DNA of 64,000 nucleotides from Sanghuangporus weigelae. Lineage: Eukaryota; Basidiomycota; Agaricomycetes; Hymenochaetales; Hymenochaetaceae. Positions 23,914 through 35,935 of this stretch are shown one piece after another. The notes under the pieces are model-generated. The model worked only from the letters and a program-made list of their open reading frames with translations. It had not been told where the DNA came from and did not search any database. The DNA is taken from positions 806,001-870,000 of the forward strand of contig CP137327.1 of NCBI GenBank assembly GCA_033182465.1, given 5' to 3'. Position 1 is the first letter of the stretch; each line of letters opens with the position of its first letter. Made by a program: the position numbers and the translations under genes.

Positions 23914-24543
23914 ACGTCCAAAAACTTCGTTGGCGTGTAATGTTTCGCCGATATGTCCATATTTCTATAGTCTCTCGCGCACGTAACTTATTCGCTATTG
24001 TTGATCATGAGCGTTTCGGCATTTATTCACTCATCGTCCATACCCGCTGTAGTATACCTTTCTTGCATACTCTTGTCGTCTTTTCTCTTTCTATTCATTA
24101 ACCTTCTCGTCTCTTCTCGTTTGAACGAGTGCATGCATTCTGTTATTCTGGTCGGAGTTCTTCTCTTTGGATACGCTTTGTTTGACTTGGCTTTCACTGT
24201 CAGCGTTTAGGGGAGTTTCTTGTGATTGTATCACCCTATATTCTTTCTACCCTGAGGGTGGAGCTGATGTACGTAGTCGTACCGCTTTATTTCATGCATC
24301 AGTTCAGTTTGAAAGGATATGCGAAGAAGACAATGTTTATCATGCCGTATCGAACTCGATTATATCGTACAAAGGTAGACAAAAGAAATGCATAGCATTA
24401 TGTATCGGTAGACAAGAGTCGACCCGATGTCAGTTGAAATTACCGACGATGGGAGCTAAAGGCCCAGGGACAGAATCAGTAATGTTTTCTCTAAGCTTTC
24501 GATGTTGTGAACCCACCTACGGCCGAACAGAATGAATTGCATA
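23914..24543. other. Intergenic stretch, no gene seen
   Basis: Convergent space between secreted member 5 (plus) and the first membrane-protein gene (minus). No supported gene. Confidence 0.5.
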
Positions 24544-26162
24544 CTAATCTCCGAGGGCCCATGAGTATTGGATAGAACGCTGGCTCTCGTCTACGGTATA
24601 CGTCCTGAACTGCGGATCACTGGCGTTGGACGTAAGCCTGAAAGTTTCTGCTTTCCTTTCGGCAACTTTCTTTAGATGCACCAGGATACGACTACCCTGG
24701 ATGGATAGGACTGGAGCTGCACCGACAAAGAAAAGAATAATGGCTGGAGCGGATTGATCTTGTTTTGGCCGTGCGTTTGTCACAATGTTTGTGATGCTGC
24801 AAAATATGATACTTATCATGTCCAAAGTCAGAGATTACGCACACGGCAGGGGCAATAAGCTCACAGGATAAAATAGATGGCTTGGTCGAAAATGAGTACT
24901 TTCACAAGCCTCAGTCCTTGAAAGCCTAGAGTTTTTCGCACACGTGTCGCCTTGTATAGAGCCAAGCCCATCAAAATGGAATTATACACCAGAGAAACAG
25001 ACCTGAGAAAATGTGACCCAGATATTCAGGACATTCCGTAAAATAAAACGCACCAGAAAAGAATCCACCACATTACGGGATGCTCTTTGGCATCACATGC
25101 CGTTTTGTCCTCAAGAACAGTATATGAAAAATCTGGTAACAACTAATCAGTATATTGCGTCTGAGAATAACACTTACCAACTTCTTGATTTCCACAGTCC
25201 ATTGATTATGCTGATCAATGTGACGGCAGCGTTGAAAAGGTATAGTAATTGAATACACCGGATAACTCCCTTATATCGGGACTCTGAGAAGTTTTTTTTT
25301 CTAAGTCAAATTCTACTCCTGCGCTTGCTTGGTGCTGACCAAAAGAATACAATGCTCGAACTTTTAGATACAGTATGACTGTTATTATTTTCGCGGTGTC
25401 AAAAGGGCATACTGCACAAGAATGAAGTATACTTACAATCCATGCAAAGGATGATGATCCAGTCTGTAACAGGGTTTCAGAGAAAGTTATCAAAGTGAAC
25501 ATGTGGAAGCATACCCAATATACTCTCGCTCCAAGCATAGATGCTGCCTGACATTTACCTCAGTTATCACGGAGTAACATAACAGATGTCGTATCAGACA
25601 TCTTCGATCAAAGTTACGCGTGAGTCGAGGCCACGAAGAACATGCAGAAAGGCTACAAACTTGAATCCAAGCGAATCTTCTAAATAAAGTCTCTTAGCTT
25701 ATGATAGCATGACCATGATGAATGCTTACGAATTGCCAAAATACTTCTTATTGCCGCGACATATCGTATCTACAGCAAGTCAAAAAATGTTGAAAGTTCG
25801 GGATAGGCTGCTACCAATAAGAAGCTCGAATTTATCGGATTCAGTGACAATTTCTTTTGGGAATTGGGCTTTCAGATTACGTTCTATCTGAAGGTGAGCT
25901 CGTAATCACTTACCCAGAAGTATTGAACCTGAATAGTAACATTTAGTCAAAACGTCTGAAGGCAGAGGTTACGTTGGTCTTGCCTCGTCATCCAGTGTGG
26001 TCACTAATCAAGCATAGTTAAGTATATAAGAGCTGCAATGCTCTAATAGAGAACAGTAGCTCAACTGATATCATATATCACCAGTGCAGAGACTGACACT
26101 GAACCCCAGAGTTGAAGCTGTAAACGGGCTAAAAATGATATTTTTTCGTTGATAGTGTCCAT
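24544..26162 (-). CDS. DUF6533-like seven-helix membrane protein, copy A
   Basis: Multi-exon membrane protein of the fungal DUF6533 type, expected in the plasma membrane with about seven helices; biochemical role unknown. Reading on the minus strand: MDTINEKISF and a first helix ending SALVIYDI, then TTLDDE|VQYFW (the DUF6533 signature). Next come DWIIILCMD, LYLKVRALYSF, RYKGVIRCIQLLYLFNAAVTL, AKEHPVMWWILFW|SVSLVYNS and LYKATRVRKTLGFQG. The last helices are KVLIFDQAIYFIL and IIFCSITNIVTN, and the tail is GSRILVHLKKVAER, FRTYTVDES, WALGD. All junctions I traced keep phase. The intron after TTLDDE starts with GC (high end 25983). The start at 26162 is chosen from alignment with copies B-D. The exon between the second and third helices is the least certain. 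Confidence 0.75.
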
Positions 26163-27157
26163 GTCCCGAATTGATACAGGCTTTCGAAGTAGAACCAGAG
26201 TGCTTTCCTTAGATCAAAGAAAAGTCACGAGAGGGAGTGCTCGTACATAGACGCGGGGCGTTTATATATCTTGCGATCAAGAAAAGCAGCCGCGATGATG
26301 CACTGACCGAAGCGCGAATCGTGAAGATGGCGTGGTCATGCACAGCCATTGCCACAACAGAAGCTCGCATCTTGATGTCAGAGATGGCCCGGGACTATCA
26401 GCCGAGAAGAGCGGAGCAGAACGACATACAATGATATGGGCACTGTGAGATGCCGAATGAGCTTTAAAGGTAAGGGAGTCATTTTACGGAGGTATACATC
26501 AGATCTTTCTTCCAATCATGATACATCCTCATCAACGAATAGGCAGGAGGGGTCAAAGAGTTGATTCGACTGTCGGAAAGGAGATATCAATTTACCGATA
26601 CAATATAAGAGCCGTCACTCACGAACAGAAGCTTATGTGCTTGATTATCATAGTATCATAGTATCAAAGATCCACCGACGAGGGCTCACTTGAAAGATAT
26701 TTGAGAAGGCAGAGAAGGTCTGTTCCTCAGAGAAATTAAGTCCGAATACCTTGTGCTGGAGTCAACTGCAACCATTGAACCAAGCTATGACGTGTTTCAT
26801 CCTTCTTGAAGATTGCACTAGCAGATTAGCACTGCATTGTATCCGGCAAGATTTTGTAACCGCAGGGGTACAAAATGTCCAAGACCATATTAATACGATG
26901 TAGGGATGGTCATTTAGGCAAGCCTGTGCATTTCTTGAATCACGGATGAGCAGGAAGGATACTCACTCGCGTTTCTTGAGTAGGATAGTCTGCAGGAAAG
27001 GGCAACAAGAAAGCCTGGCTTGAAGCGGAGACTCCCATCACGCTGAGGATACATCGATCAAGATTTTCCTCTCGGACGTTTAGTGTGACCGTGACCAAGC
27101 TTTATTGGACGCAATCCAATCCTGGATCAGAGTTCAAACAAGAAAGTGGATAGTGCG
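26163..27157. other. Intergenic stretch between membrane-protein copies A and B
   Basis: About 1 kb. One short open frame on the plus strand (26237-26434) has no support, and a small direct repeat (CATAGTAT, two units) lies near 26,650. No gene seen. Confidence 0.45.
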
Positions 27158-28793
27158 TCAACCTTCTAACGATGAATATTGAGCGGAACGTGCAAACTCG
27201 TCTAAGCTATATGTTCTAAACTCCGCTTCAGTGACGTTCGACGAAATCCTGAGGCTTGCTCCCGCTTCGGGTCTCCATTCCGCGACTTTCTTCAGGCGAA
27301 TCAACATGCGGCTTCCCTGGAGGGAAAGAATATCTGCTCCTCCTAAGACATAGAGGACGAAGAGGAACGCAGATTGGTCCCGTAAGGGCTTCGCGTTTGC
27401 TATGATATTTGCGGTGCTGCAAGCCATCATACTAGTCTCTGGTTAAATATGTTGCCGTTGGGAAAATTCAGTAACTCACTCACAGTAAGAAATAGATGGC
27501 TTGGTCAAATACGAGTAGTTTCACGAGTTCTATCCCGCGAAAACCTAGCGACTTTCGGATGTGGCATGCCTTGTATACAGCGAGATACATTAGGACAGAA
27601 TCGTATATTAGAGGCCCAGACCTTGAAATAGCTCAGGTATGTGTACGTGTAACACGGATATAACCCACCAAAAAAGACACCATAATCCTATTGGCGTCTC
27701 ACTGACATCACAGAAGGTGACGCCGCCGAAAAGAGTGTTGGCGAAAGCTACCAGATCGTTAACTAAATACGGGCGTCTTGAGATCAAAGCAACTGACCTC
27801 CTGCCTTCAAGATTGACGCAATTAGCCCGCATAGAGTAATTGCAGCATTCAAGAGATATAAGGCTTTGATGGATCTAACGACTCTTTTGTAATGAGTCTC
27901 TGTATTACGGTTCTATCAATTTATTTCTTGAGTTGCGACCCGTGAACAAAAGCTCACCAAAAGAGTACAATGCTCGGACTCTCAAGTAAAATATATCTAA
28001 GTCCAATGCAAATAAGGCGTTAGTTGATCAAATACAAGAGAAAGTCACCAACAGTCCATGCAAAGGATGATTATCCAATCTAGAATCAAGATGGGAAAAA
28101 GAACCAAAATCATTGGTAGATGAGCGCACCGCAAATACTCGTGGTCCACGAGAATAGGTTGCCTGCCAACTATTTCAGTAATCACACAAGTACGCAACAA
28201 TCGCCATCTCATACACCTTCAATGTAAGTGTTGTTAGACCCTAACCGGGATAAACGAACATGAAACGTACATGAATCCATCCACTGAGAGCGTACCCACT
28301 GGCTGAATAAATTGAGCCGATGTTCCATACATCCAAGACAGGGTGCGTACAGTAGATTGCCATGATACTTCTCGCCACAGCAATGTACCGAATCTGAAAG
28401 AAAATCAGGCCATGCAACTGTAAGGAGAGGTGTTTTACATTACCGAAAAGAAGCTCAAATTGATCAGGCTGAACGGTTTGGTCTGTATAGTAAAGTCGCC
28501 GGTTAGATCATTCCATTCTACGTCAAAACTTGATGCCAATCCACTCGCCCAAAAGTAGGTAACCTGATGAACGTCAGGTAGTCAATCAAGAGCTTTCCGG
28601 TGATCTCAGCGTGATTATCTCACTTCATCGTCCAACGTGATGACTTCAATGCTGTAAGTACCGCGATGGCTCGATCAAGATTACCAATGACTCAACTGAT
28701 GTCGTATATTAGCAAGGCCGACACTCCTACAGAACTCCAAAAGAGAAGGCGTAAGCTGGACAACAGCGACACTGGATCTCTGACTGGATCCAT
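27158..28793 (-). CDS. DUF6533-like seven-helix membrane protein, copy B
   Basis: Tandem paralogue of copy A. The first exon reads MDPVRDPVSLLSSLRL and then FWSSVGVSALLIYDI. The signature follows after an intron as IITLDDE|VTYFWASG, here with a GT donor. Later exons read SGPLIYDSVLMYLAVYK, ACHIRKSLGFRG, LVKLLVFDQAIYFLL, CSTANIIANA and VLGGADILSLQGSRMLIRLKK. The tail is FRTYSLDEFARSAQYS, ending SLEG. Helix number and order match DUF6533 proteins of agaricomycetes, many of which occur in large arrays; no substrate or ligand is known. I did not trace every middle junction, but no break was found in the exons read. Confidence 0.75.
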
Positions 28794-29523
28794 CTTCTAA
28801 CTTGATATCAACACTAGACGCGTTGACGAGGTCGAGGAAAGATGTATGAACGGCAAAAAGACTACACCCGAAGAATGATATATTTATTGTCGATAAGAAT
28901 AGTCCTACATCATTCACACGTTTCAGGTTTTGAGCTACCACAAAGCGCTGGCTGCACATGGTCCTTGCACAGCTTCCAAAAATCGGATCTTGACTCAGCG
29001 GATGTTGTGGAAACGGCGATGATGCGAGCTATGGGTCCAGCGGAGTAAAAAGAGAAGACCATCTGCCAATATCCGACATTCATCAACTATTCAGCAGGTG
29101 CTGAAGTAGAAAAGATTGCATTGCTGACTGCGTAGCAGCAGAAGAGTCGTCGTGTTCAAGACGAGACGAGAGTTGCACGTTGATAGTCCATCCATGCTGG
29201 GACGGAGCTGATGTAAACTTTTCCCACACTCAATCTCCCTTTGATTTTTGTTGATCACAATTTCTTCTACCTCTACTATATTGGCCAAAGCAACATGCAA
29301 CGACTCGACCGCGGAAAATGAGCAAATGAATGGGCCTGTGACGAAGTACCCTCTGAGTAAATGATGGGCATTTAATCGATACGAAAACCTTCAAGAGGTT
29401 ATTGAGAACTTGAAGTGTAGGAATTAGGCGAGGATAAGTATATTATCTCGGTGAGCGTATGACTGACTTACTTGAGATAATCTCGGTGTCGGCAAGAACG
29501 TAATTCAGATCCATGATTGATGC
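28794..29523. other. Intergenic stretch between membrane-protein copies B and C
   Basis: About 0.7 kb holding the promoter of copy B. Short open frames only. Confidence 0.45.
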
Positions 29524-31182
29524 CTAGTCGCCCAATGCCCAAGAATATTGAACGGAACGCGTATTTTCATCTATGCCATATGTTCTGAACTCCGGATCAC
29601 TAACGTCGGAGGAAAGCCCGAAACTAGCTTCTTCTGTTCTCCTTCCTGCAACCTGCTTCAAACGTATAAGCATTCGACTTCCGAGCAGGGAGAGAAGTCC
29701 CGCTCCGCCAATAACTTGAAGTGCAAAGAGGAACGCCGGAAGATTCTGTAGTGGGCCTACATTGGTCACAATATTTGCAATGCTGCAAACTATGACGCTT
29801 GGATATTCTTGTTGCTCAGGAGCGATACAACACCTCGGTCAGGAAAAAACGACTTACGAGGCGAAATATAAGGCTTGGTCGATTATTAACACTTTTACGA
29901 GCTTCAACCCTCGGAATCCCAAAGATTTTCGAATGTGCGCTGCTTCATATAGAGCCAGAACCAATAAGATAGAGCCATACGCTAGTGGAGCAGACCTAGC
30001 GGAGGTTAAATATTTACGTATCTCAAACGAAAGGAACTTACCAGAATATGCTCCTCAAACTTACTTGAACTTTTCCGGAAGTATAATCGCAGTACCTCAT
30101 GTTATGGAAGATAACATGAATAAAGCCTAGACGTCATGGTCAGTAGATTCCTCATGCAGTCATTTCCACTGACCTCCCGTCTTCAGCAAAGAAGCGATCA
30201 GGCTGCCTACACCGACAGAAACATTTATAAAGTATAAAATCTGGAGGCCTAGTACGACGCTCCTATACCGAGTCTCTGTGTCCCATTTGTAAGAATGCTC
30301 AATAACGGATTTCGTCTGAGACCCACCAAAAGAGTATAACGCTCGGACCCTCAGGTACAGTATATCTATACGGTCCCAGTTGAGTATGTCCACGCGGCCA
30401 GGATACAGGAATGAAAATCACCGACAGTCTATACAAGCTATGATGGCCCAATCTACTCTTGTGTGATCAAAAAGGGAGTTCTGGATTGAGAATAAAAAGG
30501 CTCGTACCGATGATACTCGCACTCCAAAGAGCGGATTTGCCTGGAATTTGGATTAGTAACCCGTTGGAAAAACGACGGTTGCCATGACGTACACCTGAGC
30601 GATATGCATAGTAAGTATCGGAGCCGTGATGTGAGAAGTACACGGAAGAAAATCACAAGAATTTATGCGCCGAGAGTGTGCTTACTAGTGTGATTTGCTG
30701 AGCTCGCGCCAAATGTCCTTGGCTGGATACTCACAATAAGTATTGGCAATATTTCGTATCACCGCGGTGTACCGCATCTAAATGCGTCATCAGAACAAGC
30801 AACTTTAATCTCTAGTTAATCGTTACCATGAAGAAGATGAGGTGGATTAAGCTCAAGCGCGAACCCTTTGAATAGGAAGCATTTATTAGAAAGCAAAGTC
30901 TGAAAGGCTGATACTGGCTCACTCACCCAAAAGTACTCAACCTGAGCAATACCTGATAAATGAGAAACTGTACCTCTGGGCGCAGATCAAAGCACAAATC
31001 GATCGCACCTCTTCGTCCATTGTTATGACTATATACGTAAGCACGTTTAAGTATGGGCTCTGCAAGTCGATTAGGTAAAACTAACTGATATCGTATACTA
31101 GCAATACAGTCACTCCGAAAGAACACCAGCATTGAAGCCGTAGGCTAGATACCAATGAAACTGGGTTCTTTATTAGATCCAT
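29524..31182 (-). CDS. DUF6533-like seven-helix membrane protein, copy C
   Basis: Third minus-strand paralogue. The first exon begins MDLIKNPVSLVSSLRLQC and ends in a helix with VTVLLVYDI. The signature is VITMDEE|VEYFW, with a GT donor. Then follow SAPLAYGSILLVLALYEA, RKSLGFRGLKLVKVLIIDQA, CSIANIVTNV, VIGGAGLLSLLGSRMLIRLK and a tail with FRTYGIDENTRSVQYS ending WALGD. Its C-terminus is closest to copy A. Like its neighbours it has many ~50-bp introns. The product should be an integral membrane protein of about 300 residues. Exact ends of the middle exons are not resolved. Confidence 0.73.
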
Positions 31183-31927
31183 AGCCCAGAACGAAAGTGA
31201 GTCTGGACGGAAGGAGTCTGGACCGAGCTGCCCCGACGGTTAAGGTAAATCTCACAAGACAAAGAAAGGAGGTTGCAGCGGACAACAAACGCAGTAGTGC
31301 GCCGCGGTTATTTATTGCAGTTACAATAGCACTCTCACGCTTCACTGATTGTGATGGACTGCAGAGCCATAGGTGAGAGAGTCGCGCAGACAGCTCTTGA
31401 CAATAGCGTTTTGATGCGCTGAGAAAATGACGGAGTATAATGGAACTCAGATCAGATGGATCTTTGAGAAAGTGAAAGCAAATTTCACTCTATGCCGTGT
31501 AAGGCGCACCGAGAGTTTGGTCTTGATTGTCCTCTGTGAAAGATTATTCAGCAGCAATGGCCAATTTGAAAGTCAATGCAGACTATGGGCAAGGGATCTG
31601 CTTGAGAAACGCACATGGGTGTCGAAAGAGCAACACTCTGCTTCCAGATCGAGAATCAAGCGTTAATCAGAGTCCTGTAGTGCTAGCCGTGAAACCCGCA
31701 GCAACGACATACATCTAGTGCATTGAAATTCCTTTAGAATAGAACGATGAAGATGGTAAATATAGTTGGCTTGGGGACAACGAGGAAGTGCAACAGGTTA
31801 CCAGGAGATCTGGGATAACGATGGATAACAACAAGAGTCGGTTGACGAGCGCATATATTTTTATTCACTTAATTCGTTGAGGATATCTGTACTCTGGACT
31901 CGAAAGCACGACACGGAAAACTACGCA
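31183..31927. other. Intergenic stretch between membrane-protein copies C and D
   Basis: About 0.75 kb with no supported gene; open frames of 60-80 codons lack motifs. Confidence 0.45.
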
Positions 31928-33536
31928 CTAGCCTCCCAACGCCGATGGATATCGTATAGAATATGAGTTCTCGTGTGCAGTGTAGACTCTGAATCCCGGA
32001 TTAGTGACGTTCGTCGTAATCCCGCAGCTTGTCCCTGTTTTCGATCTCCTCTCCGCGACTTTTTTCAAGTGGATCAACATGTGACTCCCCTGCAAATAGA
32101 GAAGTTGTACTCCGGCTAGAATATTCAGGATGAAAGTGAGACTGGAATGCCCCTGTGCTGGGCACAAATTTGTCACGATGTTCGCAACACTGCAAATTAT
32201 GACCCTAACATTCCGTCAGATGTATCGTGTGGATGAAGGAAGGGGAGCTCACAGAAGAAAATATATAGACTGGTCAACGATGACGGCTTTTACGAGATTG
32301 ACTCCTTGGAAACCCAGAGATGATCGGAGACTCGCTGCCTTGTAAAAGGCCAGGCCCATCAAGATCGAATTATACGCCAGAGGAGCAGACCTAAACATAA
32401 ATCAAGTACATATAAAGTCAGAAGTAGCAGTACATACCAGTAAAGACATCTCAGTCCTACAAGAAGCTTCCTGGAATCGCAGAATGCCGACCCGTTGGGA
32501 ACTGCATGAGGAAAGACTGAATTGCAATATCAGTGAAAGATCATGTCTGTCGAGACCAGTACAACTAGCCTCCTTCCCCGATCTGTACAGCGATGAGGCT
32601 ACCTAGTGTGATAATGACATTGAGCAGGTATAAGACTTGAGTGCACAGGACGACTCTCGAGTATCGGGTCTCTATCAGAGAAGTTCCAATGAGCTCTGCC
32701 AGTTGATTCTTCACCTAGGACTGACCTAAGGAATATAACGCCCGGACTCGTAAATATAGAATATCTGATGTTATCAAATCGTATCAGTCAATTTTGGATC
32801 TACAAAAATCACTGACAGTCGACGCAAAGGACTGTTGCCCAGTCTAAAATCATCTTGTAAGAAACATGTGTCAGCTAGTAGTGCAAAGACGCACCCAAAA
32901 TACTCGTGATCCAAAGGAAAGCATTGCCTAATGTTTGTTTCAGTCGTTACTGTACTGAACAGAGTTTACTGGATCGTACACCTTTATTGCAGGACAGTAT
33001 CGAAACGTTCAGCAATACAAAACAAGCGTGTAGCCGAGACGTACGTGAGTAGGTTAGCCGACACGGGAGTCTCTAGAGAACGTCGCTAAGTCGAGTCCGA
33101 GCAGCTTCAGATAGACTAGACACTCACGGGAAATGGCCATGACGCTTCTTATTATTGCAATGTTTCTCATCTAGTGCAGTGTCAGACAATCATAATTTTG
33201 ACTGTATGGATAATTACAATGAAGAACGTGATATTTATCGAGCTTAATGGCGTTGCCTGCGAAAGGATTAAACAGCTGTAGCAAGGAGGCTGCAAATTTG
33301 ATGGACTTACCCAGAAATATTCTATCTGAGCAAGGTGGATTAGCTACAATGATTTCCATGAGCCACAAAGCACACATCATCCAACGTGATAACTAGACAC
33401 GAATGTGTCAGTTCAGGACAATGATGCCAATGATGCGAAGAACTCAACAAATGTCGTATATTAGCAATGCAGATATCGCTACTTGACTCCATGATTCAGT
33501 ATTCAGATTGGACTCCAGCGACACTAAAGCTATCAT
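31928..33536 (-). CDS. DUF6533-like seven-helix membrane protein, copy D
   Basis: Fourth and rightmost minus-strand paralogue, and the most diverged. The first exon reads MIALVSLESNLNTESWSQ, then VAISALLIYDI. The signature is shortened to ITLDD|IEYFW, one acidic residue less than in the other copies. Later exons give APLAYNSILMGLAFYKAASL, SLGFQGVNLVKAVIVDQSIYFLL, VIICSVANIVTN and VQLLYLQGSHMLIHLKK. The tail is FRVYTAHENSYSIRYP ending ALGG. The exons I read are open and join in phase, so I keep it as a gene. The divergence could mean relaxed selection. Middle exons were not all traced. Confidence 0.66.
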
Positions 33537-34334
33537 TAGAAGTGCATATCAGTTGACATAAACGCTGGACATACTGATTAATAAAGTCCCTTCCTAATTA
33601 AATGGTGGCCAAGGGAAGTAGCAAGCTGGACGGCTGGGGCGCGAAGATGAAGAGACACGGGACTTGCTGTCAACTTGATCGTTGCTGCATTTATACAACA
33701 GCCTAAGCTACTGTGCGCACACTCCCATGATTGCCTGAGTGGCATAAATCGGATCACAACGATTGGAGTACGTACAGTTACAGATACGAGCCTAGATGAT
33801 CGGGACTTCGCCACACATGAGCGGAAAGACTAGAGTACGGCAACATCCAACGACCTGATAACCGCGCTCGAAAGAGCAAATTTTCTGGTAAAGTTTATCA
33901 GAGTTGGTTTCATTTCACAATACAAAGCTGTCAGGCGTTCCGTAAGAGTATGCGGTAGAAAGAGAGCATTTGCTCGAGCGCCAGAGTTTGGTTGATAGAT
34001 GCAAAAAAGAACAAGAAGTGCCAAAGCCGACGTTCCCGCATCGTTCAAGAATCAGCACTAGCAGACGTCGGAGTAAAAAATGCATTTGATTGCACGTCGG
34101 TAGTAGTCACCTGTAGTCACGACTATCAGGAAGCAGGAAGTAATCCGTGGTTTGTTACGTAATATTATATAATGGCCTCAGCTGACTCTTGAGCAGCTAC
34201 CGTGATGCGCCATTTGCCACTACTCAGAACTGTTCGTCAACGATGACGACGGTGAGGAGCAGGCGTTGGTATTTATTGGCGTTTTGTTCTCGACAGAGGT
34301 GCCATTTTTCTCCGTGAATCCGTTCTGATCGAAA
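33537..34334. other. Divergent intergenic stretch
   Basis: About 0.8 kb between the starts of membrane copy D (minus) and the SMP gene (plus). Candidate open frames (33578-33814, 33830-34048) have no motif. Confidence 0.45.
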
Positions 34335-35352
34335 ATGAACAACAGCGACAAAATCTCTGTCGCTGCAGCGTCAGATGCGGCGCGTTTCGCAAAGTCGGCA
34401 ATCCAATTTTGTTCCTTAAGTCTGGCACTTATTGTATCGCTTTGAGCAGTTATGATCGTAGCGAGCAGCCGGTAAATCAGGAAGCCGCTCACTCAACCGC
34501 CGCGTAAGACGCAGCCCGACTTGCCTCAACAGGAGAAGCGACTCAACATCTGCACACAACACCCTCCGTCAATCTCTCAGGAATAACTCATTCTGAAGCG
34601 CGTATCATCACATCTGAGGAGCACAGAGCACTAGGATACAGACCACCTCAGGGCTTACTGGCGGCGGTAGCTCAATCGGCCACTGCTCATCACGCACAGG
34701 AAGATCCAGAAGGTGCAAGTGAGCACGGCTCGCAGAGGACCAGCACGCTGAAAGAGGCTGCGAGAATGGATGCAGCCCGGATTGCTACTGAGAAAGGCGA
34801 GGCTGTTGGTGCGTTATCAACTGTGGGCCTTGATGAGATCTCGAAGGAGGAGGCCGCCAGATTGCAGAGTGCTGAACATAAGATGTAAGTCTCCGCTCAA
34901 TCACATTTCTTAATCTCTCAGATATAATCTCATCTCGTCTTGCCCTTCAACTCGTGTTGTCTCTTACTGTGGTCCTTTCTCTGCCTTTGAAATGATAGCT
35001 TGGGTTACCGACCCCCACCTGGCTCGCTCGCTTCGCAAGCTCAATCCGCCGACGACCGCAAAATGACCAACCAAAATCGTATCAACGGCGAAGGTCCGGG
35101 CGGGATCAATCTCAACTCCATGACACAATCAGATGCTTGTCGTCTGATGAGCGAAGAGCACAGGAGGTTTGTACAATGTATCATCTCATCTGACGTTCAC
35201 TCTCATCTCGATCTACTTTATGATATCAATAACGGAAATTGTGTGTTGCCGCTGTGATGTTGATCGAAACTCATTATAGACTTGGATGCCGTCCTCCGGT
35301 TGATTCTCTTGCTGCACAAGCACAGTCGGCAGTCAGTGCTCGATCTGACTGA
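34335..35352 (+). pseudogene. SMP (seed maturation protein / LEA-type) repeat gene with an in-frame stop
   Basis: Three related units of SMP character (Pfam SMP, a LEA-protein repeat known from plants and some fungi) lie in order: ITHSEARIITSEEHRALGYRP + LLAAVAQSA, then ISKEEAARLQSAEHK|ILGYRPP + LASQAQSA, then MTQSDACRLMSEEHRR|LGCRPP + LAAQAQSA. Linkers carry DAARLASTGEA and MDAARIATEKGEA. Introns 34394-34449, 34885-34998 and 35167-35279 join the exons in phase, and the last two each interrupt a repeat at the same place (before LGYRPP / LGCRPP). The proposed first exon, from ATG 34335 (MNNSDKISVAAASDAARF), reads into TAA at 34505-34507, inside what should be ...STAA-DAARLA. So the gene is broken in this assembly, or the 5' structure differs and translation begins later. 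SMP proteins are linked to desiccation tolerance in plants; a role here is inference. Confidence 0.6.
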
Positions 35353-35935
35353 TTTCTCCGCCTGTCATCAAGATGACTTGTAATTGTTGGTTTGAATATT
35401 CCACTTCGTGTTTGTAACCATAGAGTCGTCACCAAAGAACTTGTATTATTAGTCTAGTCAAATAATGTTAATAGCTTATCAAAATTCATGATGAACAGGA
35501 GCTTTCTTTTGTCTCTTTTCAGAGTTCCATTTATATAACAATTCGTACAAATACACATGAAGAATTCCATGAAAAATGAAAATTTTTACCACGATATTAG
35601 AAGTAAAGGAAACCACAGCCACGATTACGACCTCCACACAGAAAAGAGATTTAAACGAAGATTCCTAGGAGCACCAGTCCCACAATATACTCATCTACCG
35701 TATAAGCGGGTATGAGAGGACAGGAAAATTATAAATGGATAGGATTGGATGAGACAAGGAGAAGGTTCGAAAAAGTCAGTGATTCGGCGGATTAAAAAAG
35801 GCACATCCAGGTGAGAGGAAAGAAGAAAGAGGGAAAAAGTCGCAAATAGGCGGACAGAAAAGGCCAAATCAAGGAAAATTGGAAAAGGAAGAACTACCTC
35901 ACGTAAGAAATTCAGTGGGCAACACATCCGGGCGT
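35353..35935. other. Convergent intergenic stretch
   Basis: Space between the SMP gene and the kelch gene stops; AT-rich, presumably 3' UTRs. No other feature seen. Confidence 0.5.
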
